Shown piece by piece: positions 10,922-20,882 of a stretch of DNA of 64,000 bases (positions within the stretch are counted from its first letter, which is position 1; every line of letters begins with the position of its first letter). A program made the position numbers and the translations under genes. The notes below the pieces were generated by a model. The model saw nothing but the letters and a program-made list of their open reading frames with translations. It did not search any database and was not told where the DNA came from. Source of the DNA: Tieghemiomyces parasiticus (taxonomy: Eukaryota > Kickxellomycota > Dimargaritomycetes > Dimargaritales > Dimargaritaceae); NCBI GenBank assembly GCA_027575765.1, contig JANBPT010000063.1, positions 22,936 through 86,935 on the forward strand. Reading direction: 5' to 3'.

Positions 10922-13900
10922 GGGCTGCCTGGTCTACCCCTAGCCTGGCTTCCAAAGGGAGCGCGGGCGGTCGTATTGGCAACCGGCCCCTTAGTTTGGA
11001 CAAGCATCCCCCCCAACAATCTGACCCTTCCAACCTAACGAAGCGGGGATGAAGGCGAAGGGAAGCGTGGAAGAGTCCGAGAGGATGATGGCTGGAGACA
11101 AGGAATTCAGGCGGGGGAATGGATGGGGACCACCACCCCCGGGCTCCGAAAGAGGGGGGGGGGGGTTAGTGGAGACCGGTCGGTGTAACGTCGGACTGAG
11201 GCGTCAACAAGGTACCAACGACGGGTGTGGAGAAAGGGTCGGCGTGGGTTGGATGTGCCGGCGCGGTTGGGCCCATCACACTCTTTCAAATTCGCGGTCC
11301 TGGCCTTCACTTTGTGTGCAAGAGCGGCCCTTCGCAGGCCGGGCCAAATGGAAAAACGGCATCAGCTAGGACATAACCAGGGTACGTCCGCTCCGGGCGC
11401 CAATCCCCTCCCACCCTTGAAAGAGCTTAGTCCGACTGCGGACAGGCCAATAGCTGGACGTTGGTTTTTGTCAGAATTCGTCGCATCGTTTCTCCCTAAT
11501 AGGAATCCTCCAAGATCAGAAGTGAGAGGTGGCCAAAGGGGCCAAGACGCCTGACACAGTGCCCGGATGACCGACGTAAGGCAATGAGGTGAGCACCAGG
11601 AGGATGCTCGCGACCCCAAGTGTGGAAACATAATATCAGACATGATTAATGAGGAGCGTTGGGCGACGTAGTTCTCTGGGCTGTGTCCTGGGAGGAGAAG
11701 TGGAGGACGAGGGAGTTGCCAATCCCTCAATAACGCCAACCACTCTCTACTATGCTCCTGTCCATCTCACACCATCCAGGGCGAGAAGGTAAACTGCAGC
11801 CCCAATTGGGCCAGATAATTCACCTTCCGGATTAGGACACCAAGCGTCCTCACTACATGACGGCGATCATTGGGAGCGACTGACCAAAACATCCCAGGCC
11901 AACTGAGGGCCTGAAACTGCTGTATCCGTTAGTGGTGGTGGAAAAAGCTGAAGTGATCGACCCATTACTTCGTACACATATGTGCGGCGGCCGGGTGCAA
12001 CGGCGATTGGTGCTGGCTCGACCCTTCACAGAGTCAGAGTGCCAACTCCGACGCTACAAAGTCCACGGTATTTCCGCCAATTGTCTAGTAATGCTACGCG
12101 TGGAGTTCACTGCAACGACGATGAGGTGGCAAGGAAAAGCTACGGCGATCATCCAGCACGACACCCATGTTAGTAGTACTACAATTCCACGTATATCGTT
12201 ACCTCCACTTCCCCCTTCCATCAGGTAACAATGATTGAAGAGTAAAGTACTACGCCGCGGTAGGAAGGCGAATGACTGAACCGAAACCGAACGACCGCCC
12301 CCCCTCCCTTCATCACCCACCTGACCAGGGTTGTGGTCAAGCAGCCTCACAATGTTAAAGTCGACGAGGCGGCGGTCAGGTGTCACAGGCTTAACGACGC
12401 AATAGCTTGGTACTGTCCCACCGCCACACGCAAGCCAAGCGCACAGCCGCGCAGGGTAAGGTACTGCAAACAAGTCATTCTCTCCATGGGCCGCATTACC
12501 AACCGCAAAGTTAAAGATGGAAAATAGTGTAGAAGTAAACATTCCCCCTCCATCAGAAATCCTAGTATGCGCAAGTACACAAGTCAGTAGGCAGTGCTTT
12601 CAGGGCACCAACCACCACTGTGGATGTTATAGTGAGGAGCAGCTGCCTGATCACTTTCTGCTTGGTTAATGGGCAGAAAAGTGGGTCGGTAGTGATCGCC
12701 GTGACCCCCCCAGCCGCCACTCTGCCTAATGAAGTGACTTCCATGATAACAAGGCCTGGAATCGGTTGCTGCTCACGTAACAGATATTGCTTGGTTTGGT
12801 TAGATGAACAACACTGAGGTGATAATCTGGGAAGAGGCGAAGCAGTGTCGTCCAGTGAAGATGATAGATTGGGAGGCCTAATGAGCGTTTTATCATGGTC
12901 GACTGTTGAACCAGGTGGTTGTATTATATTCGAGCCCCATCATCGTTCAGGTTCTTTGCGCGAATTCCCGGCGCAACGGTAGACTTCGTCGACTGACACG
13001 ATTCAATCTGCTCTGTCCCAATGGTTCAGCAATATTCATCACGTCACATTCGTCAACCAGTCTGTTGTAGTGGTTGTGGGCCTCGGGTCGTGGTAATGAC
13101 AGGTTGGATGCTAGCGTAATCGTCCCCATCTCAGCACGAATCGCGCCCCATACGAGCCCGACCTTCTGGGTCTCCTTTTCGACAAGGATGGAGGCAGCTA
13201 TACGCAGGAGGAAGGTCCCTCGTCGCATCACTTGCTCTAGTGCATCGTGATCGGCCTGTCAGTAGCTTCCACACCATGGTGGTTGCTAAGCTGGTTTACC
13301 TGCTCAGAGGCCAAACAAGGCTATTTCGGCCACGACCCCTCCAGCAATGTCGCTACCCGCGGTTACCTGGAGGATTCCAACGGGACTCACGGTGCCCACA
13401 AAAGCCAATCGCCATGCCGTATCGTTGGTATGCCTAGTTGCTCGGCCGTGTTCCCGTCATACCGAGCTGGTGGTCAAGTGAACCATTTTGAAAATACCCC
13501 ATGTCCAAAAAAGGGCGCCTGGTAATCAAATGTACTGCTTAATTCCGGTCCGCTGGTATGCTATGTTGACCGGCAGATACGGCGAGCCATGTTGTAGCTG
13601 GTGTACCATGGCGTTGGCTTCAAGCAATATCTGCAGCTACCAGTGTGATGGATGAGGTCAGCAGCCGACACGGTCGGTGCGATCGACGCAGTCCGACGTC
13701 ATCCGCTAGCCCGGCTCGGGGGTTGTGGACGCTGATACTGTAGACCAGTGACGGTCTTAAGCTGGGACGTGGGTGTGAGTTCCTGGATGCACCCTCATGC
13801 CGCTTTGTTGACGAATTGACGTTCCCAGTCCCTGCTGTGCCTCCGGGAACTGCTGGCCCTTCCCATTCATGGCCCAGTTGATGGTTTCCTCCAGGGTCCC

Positions 13901-15250
13901 TCCGGCCTGATGAAGATTGCCTGGCTGATGGAAACGCATGCACAGGTTGGACGCTGGCTGGCCACTTAGCCCCATTTCTTTGCTGTTCATATTATGAAGG
14001 GCCCAGGAGCATTGGCCGCTGGGGTTGTGCGAATAGGGCTGTCGAGCTCTGGCCCTAACCGGCAACGTCTCCCACGCTGCACGTTCAAGTTCGATCCCCA
14101 GTGATTCCTTCGCGCGGGCCCGCGCTACGATAGTCTTGCTTGTACGTCACGCATGTGAAGACTCGCCGCTCGCGGTGGCCGGGCCCTTCGACGTGGTTGG
14201 CTGTCCAAACAATATATCCTTCTAAAGAGAAACCGCGTGGATGCCCAGCGCTTCCGCTCTCCAGCATAAACGTTGCTCGACTTTCCGGCCTCCGTGTATG
14301 CCAGCATGTATGGTGGGGGGGGGAGAATACGCAGCTCGTGTACAAAGGCAATCGTATCGCAGCAGACAGATATCAAGCGAACCAGCCCTTCGGCACTCAA
14401 TCCTTTCTCTCTTTCTCTTGTTAGCCGTGTAACCTCGTCCGCCTCCTTATTAGCCTCCTAAATCTTGCCTTCTTACCAACTAAGGTTCTCGAACGACTAC
14501 CTAAACCAAATTTAACCACCATCTGCACTACCCAGACCTACACTGCAGTCCTGGCCTGGCGTGGAGCAACTCCATCGTATTCTGGCCCCTATCCTACAGC
14601 AGGCTTTCGCTGCTTTCACGTACCGATCCGCATCCTGCCACAAGGCGCCACCTCTCACATCAAAACTGTCCGGGGTGACAACCGTAAGTATATGGCGTCA
14701 CTGTGTGGATCGTATACCCACCCCCCTTACCTCGTTGACTCGCCGGGCGTCAAGGTCATCGTTCCCTGGTAATATCTGATTATCTCTCATCCCCCATGAC
14801 CCACTTCATCCGTATCCCTCTTTTAAATACATGCACACCACTCCAAACCTCACCATCGGGCACAGCCCCACCGTGCTCTCCTCCTCTGTCTTCCACTTTG
14901 TCACTAAGAGGCCTCCTGGCCTAGTGTCGCCACTTAATTACATATCTACCCTTTCACTTACTCTCCCCTCGCCAGGTTAACAGTCCTCCTGCAGTAATCT
15001 CATCACCGCTTAACTCGGGTATTTCCCCTCCCCCTGGTTTCCGCTGCTTTTAACCCCCTTTCCCTCCCGAGCCGCTGCTATTAGCTTGCACGACCTAACC
15101 TTCGGTAGGGTCTCACTTTTCCGGCCAAACCCCACCGCTTCTTCTTTTCCTCCTCTGCTCTCACCTTGTTCATTCTGACTCGCCGCCTGGTTCACGTCGT
15201 TTGAACGCTAATTGCTTGCCCACCCTTTTTGACTTTTGATACCCCCCCCC
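10922..15250. other. Gene-poor interval of about 4.3 kb
   Basis: Between the divergent Kre9-like and acyltransferase genes. It contains a run of 12 G at 11154-11165 and many short frames on both strands, none recognisable. The stretch 12.9-14.1 kb has several protein-like frames of 90-110 residues on alternating strands (minus 12947-13231, plus 13247-13525, minus 13757-14065). They could be relics of a decayed gene or element, but I cannot join them. 14.4-15.2 kb is C/T-rich on the plus strand, as is common upstream of the genes in this window. Confidence 0.4.
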
Positions 15251-15270
15251 ACACACACGCACACGCACAC
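15251..15270. repeat. CA microsatellite in DGAT1 5' leader
   Basis: An (AC)n tract interrupted by G, preceded by a C run at 15242-15250, lying about 40 bp upstream of the acyltransferase ATG. It is within the likely 5' UTR or proximal promoter. Confidence 0.8.
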
Positions 15271-15307
15271 TCAACAGTCTGGCCATACACTTCGTCCTGA
15301 TCCACTC

Positions 15308-17185
15308 ATGAGTGTCCAATCTGAACCACCGGTGCCCCGGCCGCCGGGGACAGACGACGCCGACTACTCCGGGAGGTCATCCGCTACTTCGTCGCCGTCG
15401 TCCTCGTCGTCCTCAACCACCATGGCCGACATGGTCACCAAGTCCTCACCAAGTGATTCCCACCTCGCTCCGGTCCACACCTCCCGCGACAACCATTCCG
15501 CCTCACCCACGCCTCCGGCCTCCAAAGAGACCAGCGCAGGCGTGTCTACCGCCTCCCGGTTCACCTGGAACGACGACGGCCTGACCGCCGCCGCCTCCTT
15601 ACGCCACCGCGGCAGCGCCCCGCTCATTCCCACCCGGTCGACCACCAGCGACTCGCTGGCGGCCGCAACCTCGGCCCTGGCCCCGCAACTCGAGTTGCTC
15701 GAGGCCCACCCGCCGTCCGAATACTATGAGAGTGACGTGTCGACTAACACCGTCCCTATTCAGGCCACAGCCGAGGATGCCAACGCGCGCCATACCCTAC
15801 CGGTGCACACCGAAGTGCGCTCATCAGTGCTCTCGTACGGCGAGAACAAGGTCAGCTACAAGGGATTCCTCAACCTGGCCCTGCTGTTGCTCTTCGTGAC
15901 CAATGTCCGTCTGGTCGTGGAAAACTATATGAAGTACGGTTTACTCATGTCCATTCCGGGTCGCCTCATACCCGCACATGAGTGGATCTTCACTGTCGTC
16001 GCCTCCGCCTTGCTCCCACTCAACCTTCTTGCCACCTACGGGATCGAGCAAATTGTAGCCCAGCAGTACGCCTGGCCTCTAGTGAGGTCCTTCCAGCGCT
16101 ACGGGGACGGTGCCAATGTGAACACCGCGGCCCCCGGCCGGCCCAGCAGTGGCAGTGTCCACCCTGCCAAATCGGCCGCCCCAAGCCCCCGGGTCAACGC
16201 GGCCACCTACCGGTGGTGGACCCTGGCCTCGGGGTGGGCACACGCCCTTAACCTGACCATCACCCTGGCCTACCCGTGCTACATCGTCTACACCCGAATG
16301 AATCACCCCTTCTTGGGCATGTGCGTGCTTGCCACCGTCCTGGTGCAGGAACTCAAGCTCATCTCGTACGTCCTGGTGAATCGCAGCTTGCGCTACAACC
16401 TGGCCCACGGCCTTCCGCAGCCCGCCGAATACACGGTACGCTACCCGGCCAACATCACTCCGCACAACTCGTTCTACTTCGCCATGGTGCCCACTCTCTG
16501 CTACCAGCCGTCCTACCCGCGCAATCAGCGGTTCCGCAAGCGCTTCTTCCTCAAGCGGTGTTTGGAAGGTAGTATCGCCGTGGTCATGATTTACTTTCTG
16601 ATTGAGCAGTACGCCATCCCGACCCTCAAGAACTCAGTGGGGGCGTGGGAGGAGCTGAACGTGATGCAGATCCTCGAGCGCGTGTTCAAGCTGTCGACTA
16701 CAAGTGTGATTGTCTGGCTGCTCGGTTTCTACGCCATCTTTCATGCCTACCTTAACGCCCTGGCCGAGGTGCTCCACTTTGGCGACCGTTCGTTCTACCT
16801 GCCCTGGTGGAACAGTGGAACCCTCGCCCGGTACTGGCGGCTCTGGAACCAGCCCGTCCACTTTTTTTTCAAGCGCCACGTCTACCTCCCGTGCCTCCGC
16901 GCGGGCCTACCGCCGTTCGGTGCCATGGTGCTCATCTTTTTCATTTCGGCCTTATTGCATGAGGTTCTCGTGGCCATCCCGACTCACAACTTGAGTGGCC
17001 ACGCGTTCTGGGGGATCTTCTTCCAGGTGCCTCTCGTCCTCTTCACCGATCTCGTGGCCCAGCACCTCGGCAAGGATTCCAGCGTCGGCAATATTTTCTT
17101 TTGGATCTCCTTCTGCATCCTTGGTCAGCCCTTCCTCATCGTGCGTTACTTTTACGATTGGAGCAAGATGAACCTGGCGGCCTAA
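15308..17185 (+). CDS. DGAT1: DGAT1/ARE-type MBOAT O-acyltransferase
   Basis: 625 residues from ATG 15308; the frame extends upstream without another ATG. The first ~180 residues are disordered, Ser/Thr/Pro/Ala-rich. A membrane-bound O-acyltransferase core follows with about eight or nine hydrophobic segments. It shows the family signatures FYFAMVPTLCYQPSYP (near residue 395), WRLWNQPVHFFFKRHVYLPC (near 510) and the catalytic His in FISALLHEVLVAIP (His about 551). These match ER acyl-CoA:diacylglycerol acyltransferases and are nearer to DGAT1 than to sterol acyltransferases because of the RHVYLPCLRAGLP stretch. The enzyme would make triacylglycerol for lipid droplets. Unusual: the acyl-CoA-binding motif FYxDWWN reads FYLPWWN, with Pro for Asp. 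A sterol acyltransferase activity cannot be excluded. Confidence 0.92.
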   Translation: MSVQSEPPVPRPPGTDDADYSGRSSATSSPSSSSSSTTMADMVTKSSPSDSHLAPVHTSRDNHSASPTPPASKETSAGVSTASRFTWNDDGLTAAASLRHRGSAPLIPTRSTTSDSLAAATSALAPQLELLEAHPPSEYYESDVSTNTVPIQATAEDANARHTLPVHTEVRSSVLSYGENKVSYKGFLNLALLLLFVTNVRLVVENYMKYGLLMSIPGRLIPAHEWIFTVVASALLPLNLLATYGIEQIVAQQYAWPLVRSFQRYGDGANVNTAAPGRPSSGSVHPAKSAAPSPRVNAATYRWWTLASGWAHALNLTITLAYPCYIVYTRMNHPFLGMCVLATVLVQELKLISYVLVNRSLRYNLAHGLPQPAEYTVRYPANITPHNSFYFAMVPTLCYQPSYPRNQRFRKRFFLKRCLEGSIAVVMIYFLIEQYAIPTLKNSVGAWEELNVMQILERVFKLSTTSVIVWLLGFYAIFHAYLNALAEVLHFGDRSFYLPWWNSGTLARYWRLWNQPVHFFFKRHVYLPCLRAGLPPFGAMVLIFFISALLHEVLVAIPTHNLSGHAFWGIFFQVPLVLFTDLVAQHLGKDSSVGNIFFWISFCILGQPFLIVRYFYDWSKMNLAA

Positions 17186-17918
17186 CTGGTGGAAAAGAAT
17201 CGGGGGGAGGAGAGGGGTGACTGGGGAGGGATGCTTTCATTTGATTATTATTCTTCTTTTCGATGTATGTATGTGAGAGAGGTCTCTTTTAGACCAACCA
17301 CAGCAGTCTAGCCAACCCGTAATGAATGACAAGACCATAGTGCAGGTGGGACTCGTTCGACAGATTGTTTAGTATGTATTTATTGATTCATGTTGGCCTT
17401 GTGGTCTATCGGAAGAGTAAAGCCAACGGAGGGCACATACTCACACAAGGTGCCTTTTGGGGATAGATATTGAGGAGTTTTAATTTTATAGATGGAAGGT
17501 ATGGGACTAGAGAAATCTGGGCTTCGCGGGGTGGTCCACTATATTAAACTAGAAGCTGCCAGGTGGCAGATCATATCTAACACCAAATGATCTTCATAAT
17601 AACACTTCATTCATCCAAATTGAGTTGCCCCAAAATATTTGGGAAACCCATCATCATTTGACATGGTGCCCACGCCTCTCCTAGTAATCCTGCTTTGGCA
17701 AATTTATTGGGATAAGGGATAAAGCCTTAGCTATATGAAGGTGCTATAAGGAACCCTAAAATGATATACAAAATGTGTTACAAGCTCACCGAACAGTGTA
17801 GGAAAAGAAGTGGGTTATACGCCTCAGTTTAGGCGCCGAAGGAGTGCAATGGCTTCATGGTAAGCGGGTGTATGTGTGTGTGTGTGGTGGGGGGGGGGGT
17901 GCCAAGTTAATGGCTTCT
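17186..17918. other. AT-richer convergent intergenic region
   Basis: The shared 3' flank of two convergent genes. It is clearly AT-richer than its neighbours, especially 17540-17800, and ends in a (TG)n plus G-run tract at about 17873-17900. No gene seen. Confidence 0.5.
17873..17900. repeat. TG microsatellite with G run
   Basis: A (TG)n tract followed by about 11 G, just beyond the stop of the fasciclin gene. Confidence 0.75.
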
Positions 17919-20882
17919 TCACACGTGCTGTGCGGGCGTGTCAGTCAAAGTAGGACCATCACGACTGCTTCTTCCTTCCAATGTATCCTCCTCCTCTTCA
18001 CTTTCATCATCATCAGTGTCAGGCTCCTGTGTCGCCACCGGGTGGTATCCATCCTCACCGGCCAATCCCGCCGCCAACGCAGCTAACCCGCCGCCGCCGG
18101 TACCCCCTCCAACTGCCGCTGGAGCCACATGCCTCTGATACCACGCATAAATGGGTACCACCAAGATATACACAAGGGCTAGCGCCATGATGCCCAAACA
18201 CAGCAGCCACAGGGCGTGACGGAGTTGGGCGCGGATGACCCCGTTCGACTGGCGGGCCACTAGCGGAACAAGGATACCGTCAATCTGATAAACCGCACCA
18301 TTGGTGGCCACACCGCGCCGGACGACCGTAGCATAATGGCGGTCAAACAGGAATCCGCCCTGGATACGAACGCCGAACCGGCCGGGACTATATTCACGGA
18401 TGACCAGCTCGGCTGGACCGTTGGCCGGGTGGTCCTGGCCCAGGAGGGTGCCAAACCGCGCGCGGTCCCCTAGGTGGACTACCCGACGGTTGGGTACAAT
18501 ATGCTGGCTGATGAGGGCACGAATGTCCGCGACTTTGAGATCACCGTGGTTCGGGTTGCTTTCATCCTCCTCCGCCGCCGAATCCTGCTTCTCGGCGTAA
18601 TCCTCACCACGGCCGTTCACGCCCTGGGTGAGATTCAGCCGCGCAAAAGCCTGGTCGGTCGGTAGGAAAATCGTGTAGCCGCCGTGGGTAGCATCAATTG
18701 GCTCATGGAGGAGATCGGTCAGGTTGAGGCGCCGCAGCCATCCCAGAAACACGGTGGCCCCGGCGCCGCGCAGCAGGGAGTGAAGGGTTAGGTTAATCGC
18801 CTGGGGTACCACCGCACGATCAATAAACTGTACGACACCGTTGCGGACCAGGATGTCGCTCTGGGCCACCCGGGCCACGTTCAACGGGCGCGGTGATTTC
18901 TCCGCAAGGCCACTCTCGCTGTCGTGGTCGGGGCGATTACCACCAACGCACTCGTCAATCCGCGCCGCGGTACCACCGTCCGGTAGGACCACCAGGGACA
19001 CGTTAGTCCCGGCGAGAGTTTCCAGGCACACCCCGCGGCCGGGCTTTCCGTCGCCCCCGTCAGCGGACCGGTCTAGTTGGTGGGCGTAGGTGGCACGACG
19101 GGCGACGAGGGACTTGACCAGCTGCCGCAGATCGCCACGGGCCTCGGGTAGGAGGAGGTAATCCAGGGCCAGGCCCAGGTCTTCAAATGCGGCATTGGAG
19201 GGAACTAGGTAGGTTACGTCGGTGGCACCGGCCAGGCGGTCTTTGAGTTGGCTGGTAAAAAGTAGGCTCAGGAACGTCGAATAGCGCAAGTCACGTATAA
19301 CCACCTGGAGGAGATCGGCCGGAGGTGACAATGGGTACGTGAGCGGGTAGATGGTGACCCGGCCCAGAGTCACGGGCGCTGCCGCGGTGATCACGTCGTT
19401 GAAGGCTAGATACCCCTTCTCGTCACCATCGCCGCCGTTGCCAGCAGCAATCGCTTCGATGTCCTTGGTGACTCGGATGAGTTGCGGTCGATCCCTGCCG
19501 AGAAGGACAGGCCGGAGGTGTGAAGCCAAGAACTGGTTGTCAGCCAGATCGGCCCGGCGGTACTGGCCATGTACCAGATGGTAGCGAAGAAACTCGCGTA
19601 GCTGGGCGCTGCCCTCGGCAGGCAGGTCGTCGGATTCGCGAAAGGCTTCCAGGGCTTCGTTGGTCGGAGCCAAGATCGTAATAGCCTGGCGATGGTCAGA
19701 ACTATGATCATCGGCTCCTCCGCCGGGGGCCTGCAGCAAATCCGTGAGCCCGGCGACCCGGAGGAGGTCCACAAACTGGGTCATGTTGAGGCCTATCAGA
19801 TACTTCTCTGCGGTGAACACCAGATCGGGCGGCGAGAGGACAGCTGGGAGTACGTGGAGGACGCCATTATCGGCGAGTTGATCATAGGCGGTGGCGGTGA
19901 CCCCATTCACGGTGAACTGGGCGGCTTGAGGTTTCCAGCCGAGCTCCACGGTGTGACCCGCTAGGGTGGTCACCCGGCGGCGGTAGGTCGTTGTCATGGC
20001 ATCACCAGGGGTGGCATTGGCGGTGTCGTTCCGGCTCGGGGTGGTGGTGGGGAGAAGATCCTGGCTGTACACGACAGCAGGCACGAGGTGGGCATCAAGG
20101 AGGAGGTGAAGGTCGGCCTCACCGTATGAATGGAAAAGGTATTGTCGTTCCCATACGTTGAAGTAGTGGACCAGGGAGCTGCCGCCCGGAGCCAGGAGGG
20201 TGAATCCCGTGTCGTTGATGAGACGGTCTCGGACGGCCGGACAGTGACCGATCCACACGTCGGCCGCAGCCAGTTCGTCTCGCCGGGCCACCTCATTCAA
20301 GAGGCGGGCTGGAAAGTCTAGCACGCGGTCCACCATGTGGATGATCCCGTTATCGGCAGTAAAGTCCCCATTAACCACGCGGGCACGGTGGTTGACCAGG
20401 ACGTTCGCTGCTGGGGTCTCGTCACCGCCGTCCTCCCGGTGAAACGGGCGAAGAGCGGGTTGGCCTCCATCCTCGACAATTTTGACGCGCTGGCCCCCGC
20501 GTCCGCCCAGCCCCTGGTCGGGAATGAAGAGCGTTTCCAGGAGAAGGCCGGCGGTTAGGTTGGCCAGCGGGAGCCGCCGGTCGCGTACCAGGTGATACCA
20601 CAGCCGGTCGGCCGTCATGGCGGATTCGGAGCCGCCCACGTACTGCGCTTCGTAGTAGTGCTCGAAGGCACGGTTGTTGGGGGCGAAGAAGGTGGTGTTT
20701 GTGAGCTGGTTGAGCGGTATGATGAGCCGGAAGCGCTGCAGGTGGCGGATGAGTTCCCGGAACTCGGGATTCTGAGCCAGCACATCAATAAGGGTCACAC
20801 GGCCCACAACGAAGGCGGTCAGGCTCAGCCACACCCCTAGAGTGACCCAAAGGGTCGGCCGGGTCAGTTGCCAAGGCCGCAT
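17919..20882 (-). CDS. Five-domain fasciclin (FAS1) membrane protein, YLR001C-like
   Basis: 987 residues from ATG 20882. The open frame continues upstream, but only through a non-ATG codon. An N-terminal signal sequence or anchor (LTRPTLWVTLGVWLSLTAF) is followed by five FAS1 repeats at roughly residues 25-180, 185-345, 350-510, 520-690 and 690-875. Each ends in the FAS1 H2-like pattern, for example NGIIHMVDRVL, NGVLHVLPAVL, NGVVQFIDRAV and NGAVYQIDGILVP. A transmembrane segment lies at about 885-910 (LWLLCLGIMALALVYILVV), and a short cytoplasmic tail carries a Gly/Ala stretch and an acidic DDDESEEEED run. Many NxT/NxS sites point to N-glycosylation. This fits the fungal vacuolar or cell-surface FAS1 family typified by yeast YLR001C. 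FAS1 domains mediate adhesion in animals; the function in fungi is poorly known. Confidence 0.9.
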   Translation of the reverse strand: MRPWQLTRPTLWVTLGVWLSLTAFVVGRVTLIDVLAQNPEFRELIRHLQRFRLIIPLNQLTNTTFFAPNNRAFEHYYEAQYVGGSESAMTADRLWYHLVRDRRLPLANLTAGLLLETLFIPDQGLGGRGGQRVKIVEDGGQPALRPFHREDGGDETPAANVLVNHRARVVNGDFTADNGIIHMVDRVLDFPARLLNEVARRDELAAADVWIGHCPAVRDRLINDTGFTLLAPGGSSLVHYFNVWERQYLFHSYGEADLHLLLDAHLVPAVVYSQDLLPTTTPSRNDTANATPGDAMTTTYRRRVTTLAGHTVELGWKPQAAQFTVNGVTATAYDQLADNGVLHVLPAVLSPPDLVFTAEKYLIGLNMTQFVDLLRVAGLTDLLQAPGGGADDHSSDHRQAITILAPTNEALEAFRESDDLPAEGSAQLREFLRYHLVHGQYRRADLADNQFLASHLRPVLLGRDRPQLIRVTKDIEAIAAGNGGDGDEKGYLAFNDVITAAAPVTLGRVTIYPLTYPLSPPADLLQVVIRDLRYSTFLSLLFTSQLKDRLAGATDVTYLVPSNAAFEDLGLALDYLLLPEARGDLRQLVKSLVARRATYAHQLDRSADGGDGKPGRGVCLETLAGTNVSLVVLPDGGTAARIDECVGGNRPDHDSESGLAEKSPRPLNVARVAQSDILVRNGVVQFIDRAVVPQAINLTLHSLLRGAGATVFLGWLRRLNLTDLLHEPIDATHGGYTIFLPTDQAFARLNLTQGVNGRGEDYAEKQDSAAEEDESNPNHGDLKVADIRALISQHIVPNRRVVHLGDRARFGTLLGQDHPANGPAELVIREYSPGRFGVRIQGGFLFDRHYATVVRRGVATNGAVYQIDGILVPLVARQSNGVIRAQLRHALWLLCLGIMALALVYILVVPIYAWYQRHVAPAAVGGGTGGGGLAALAAGLAGEDGYHPVATQEPDTDDDESEEEEDTLEGRSSRDGPTLTDTPAQHV

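Noticed and set aside
12054..12542. 162-residue minus-strand frame
   Set aside because: Irregular composition with many Cys and Trp, no family recognised.
14030..14110. tRNA-like B box (GTTCGATCC)
   Set aside because: The sequences that should form the T stem are not complementary and no matching acceptor stem or anticodon arm could be drawn.
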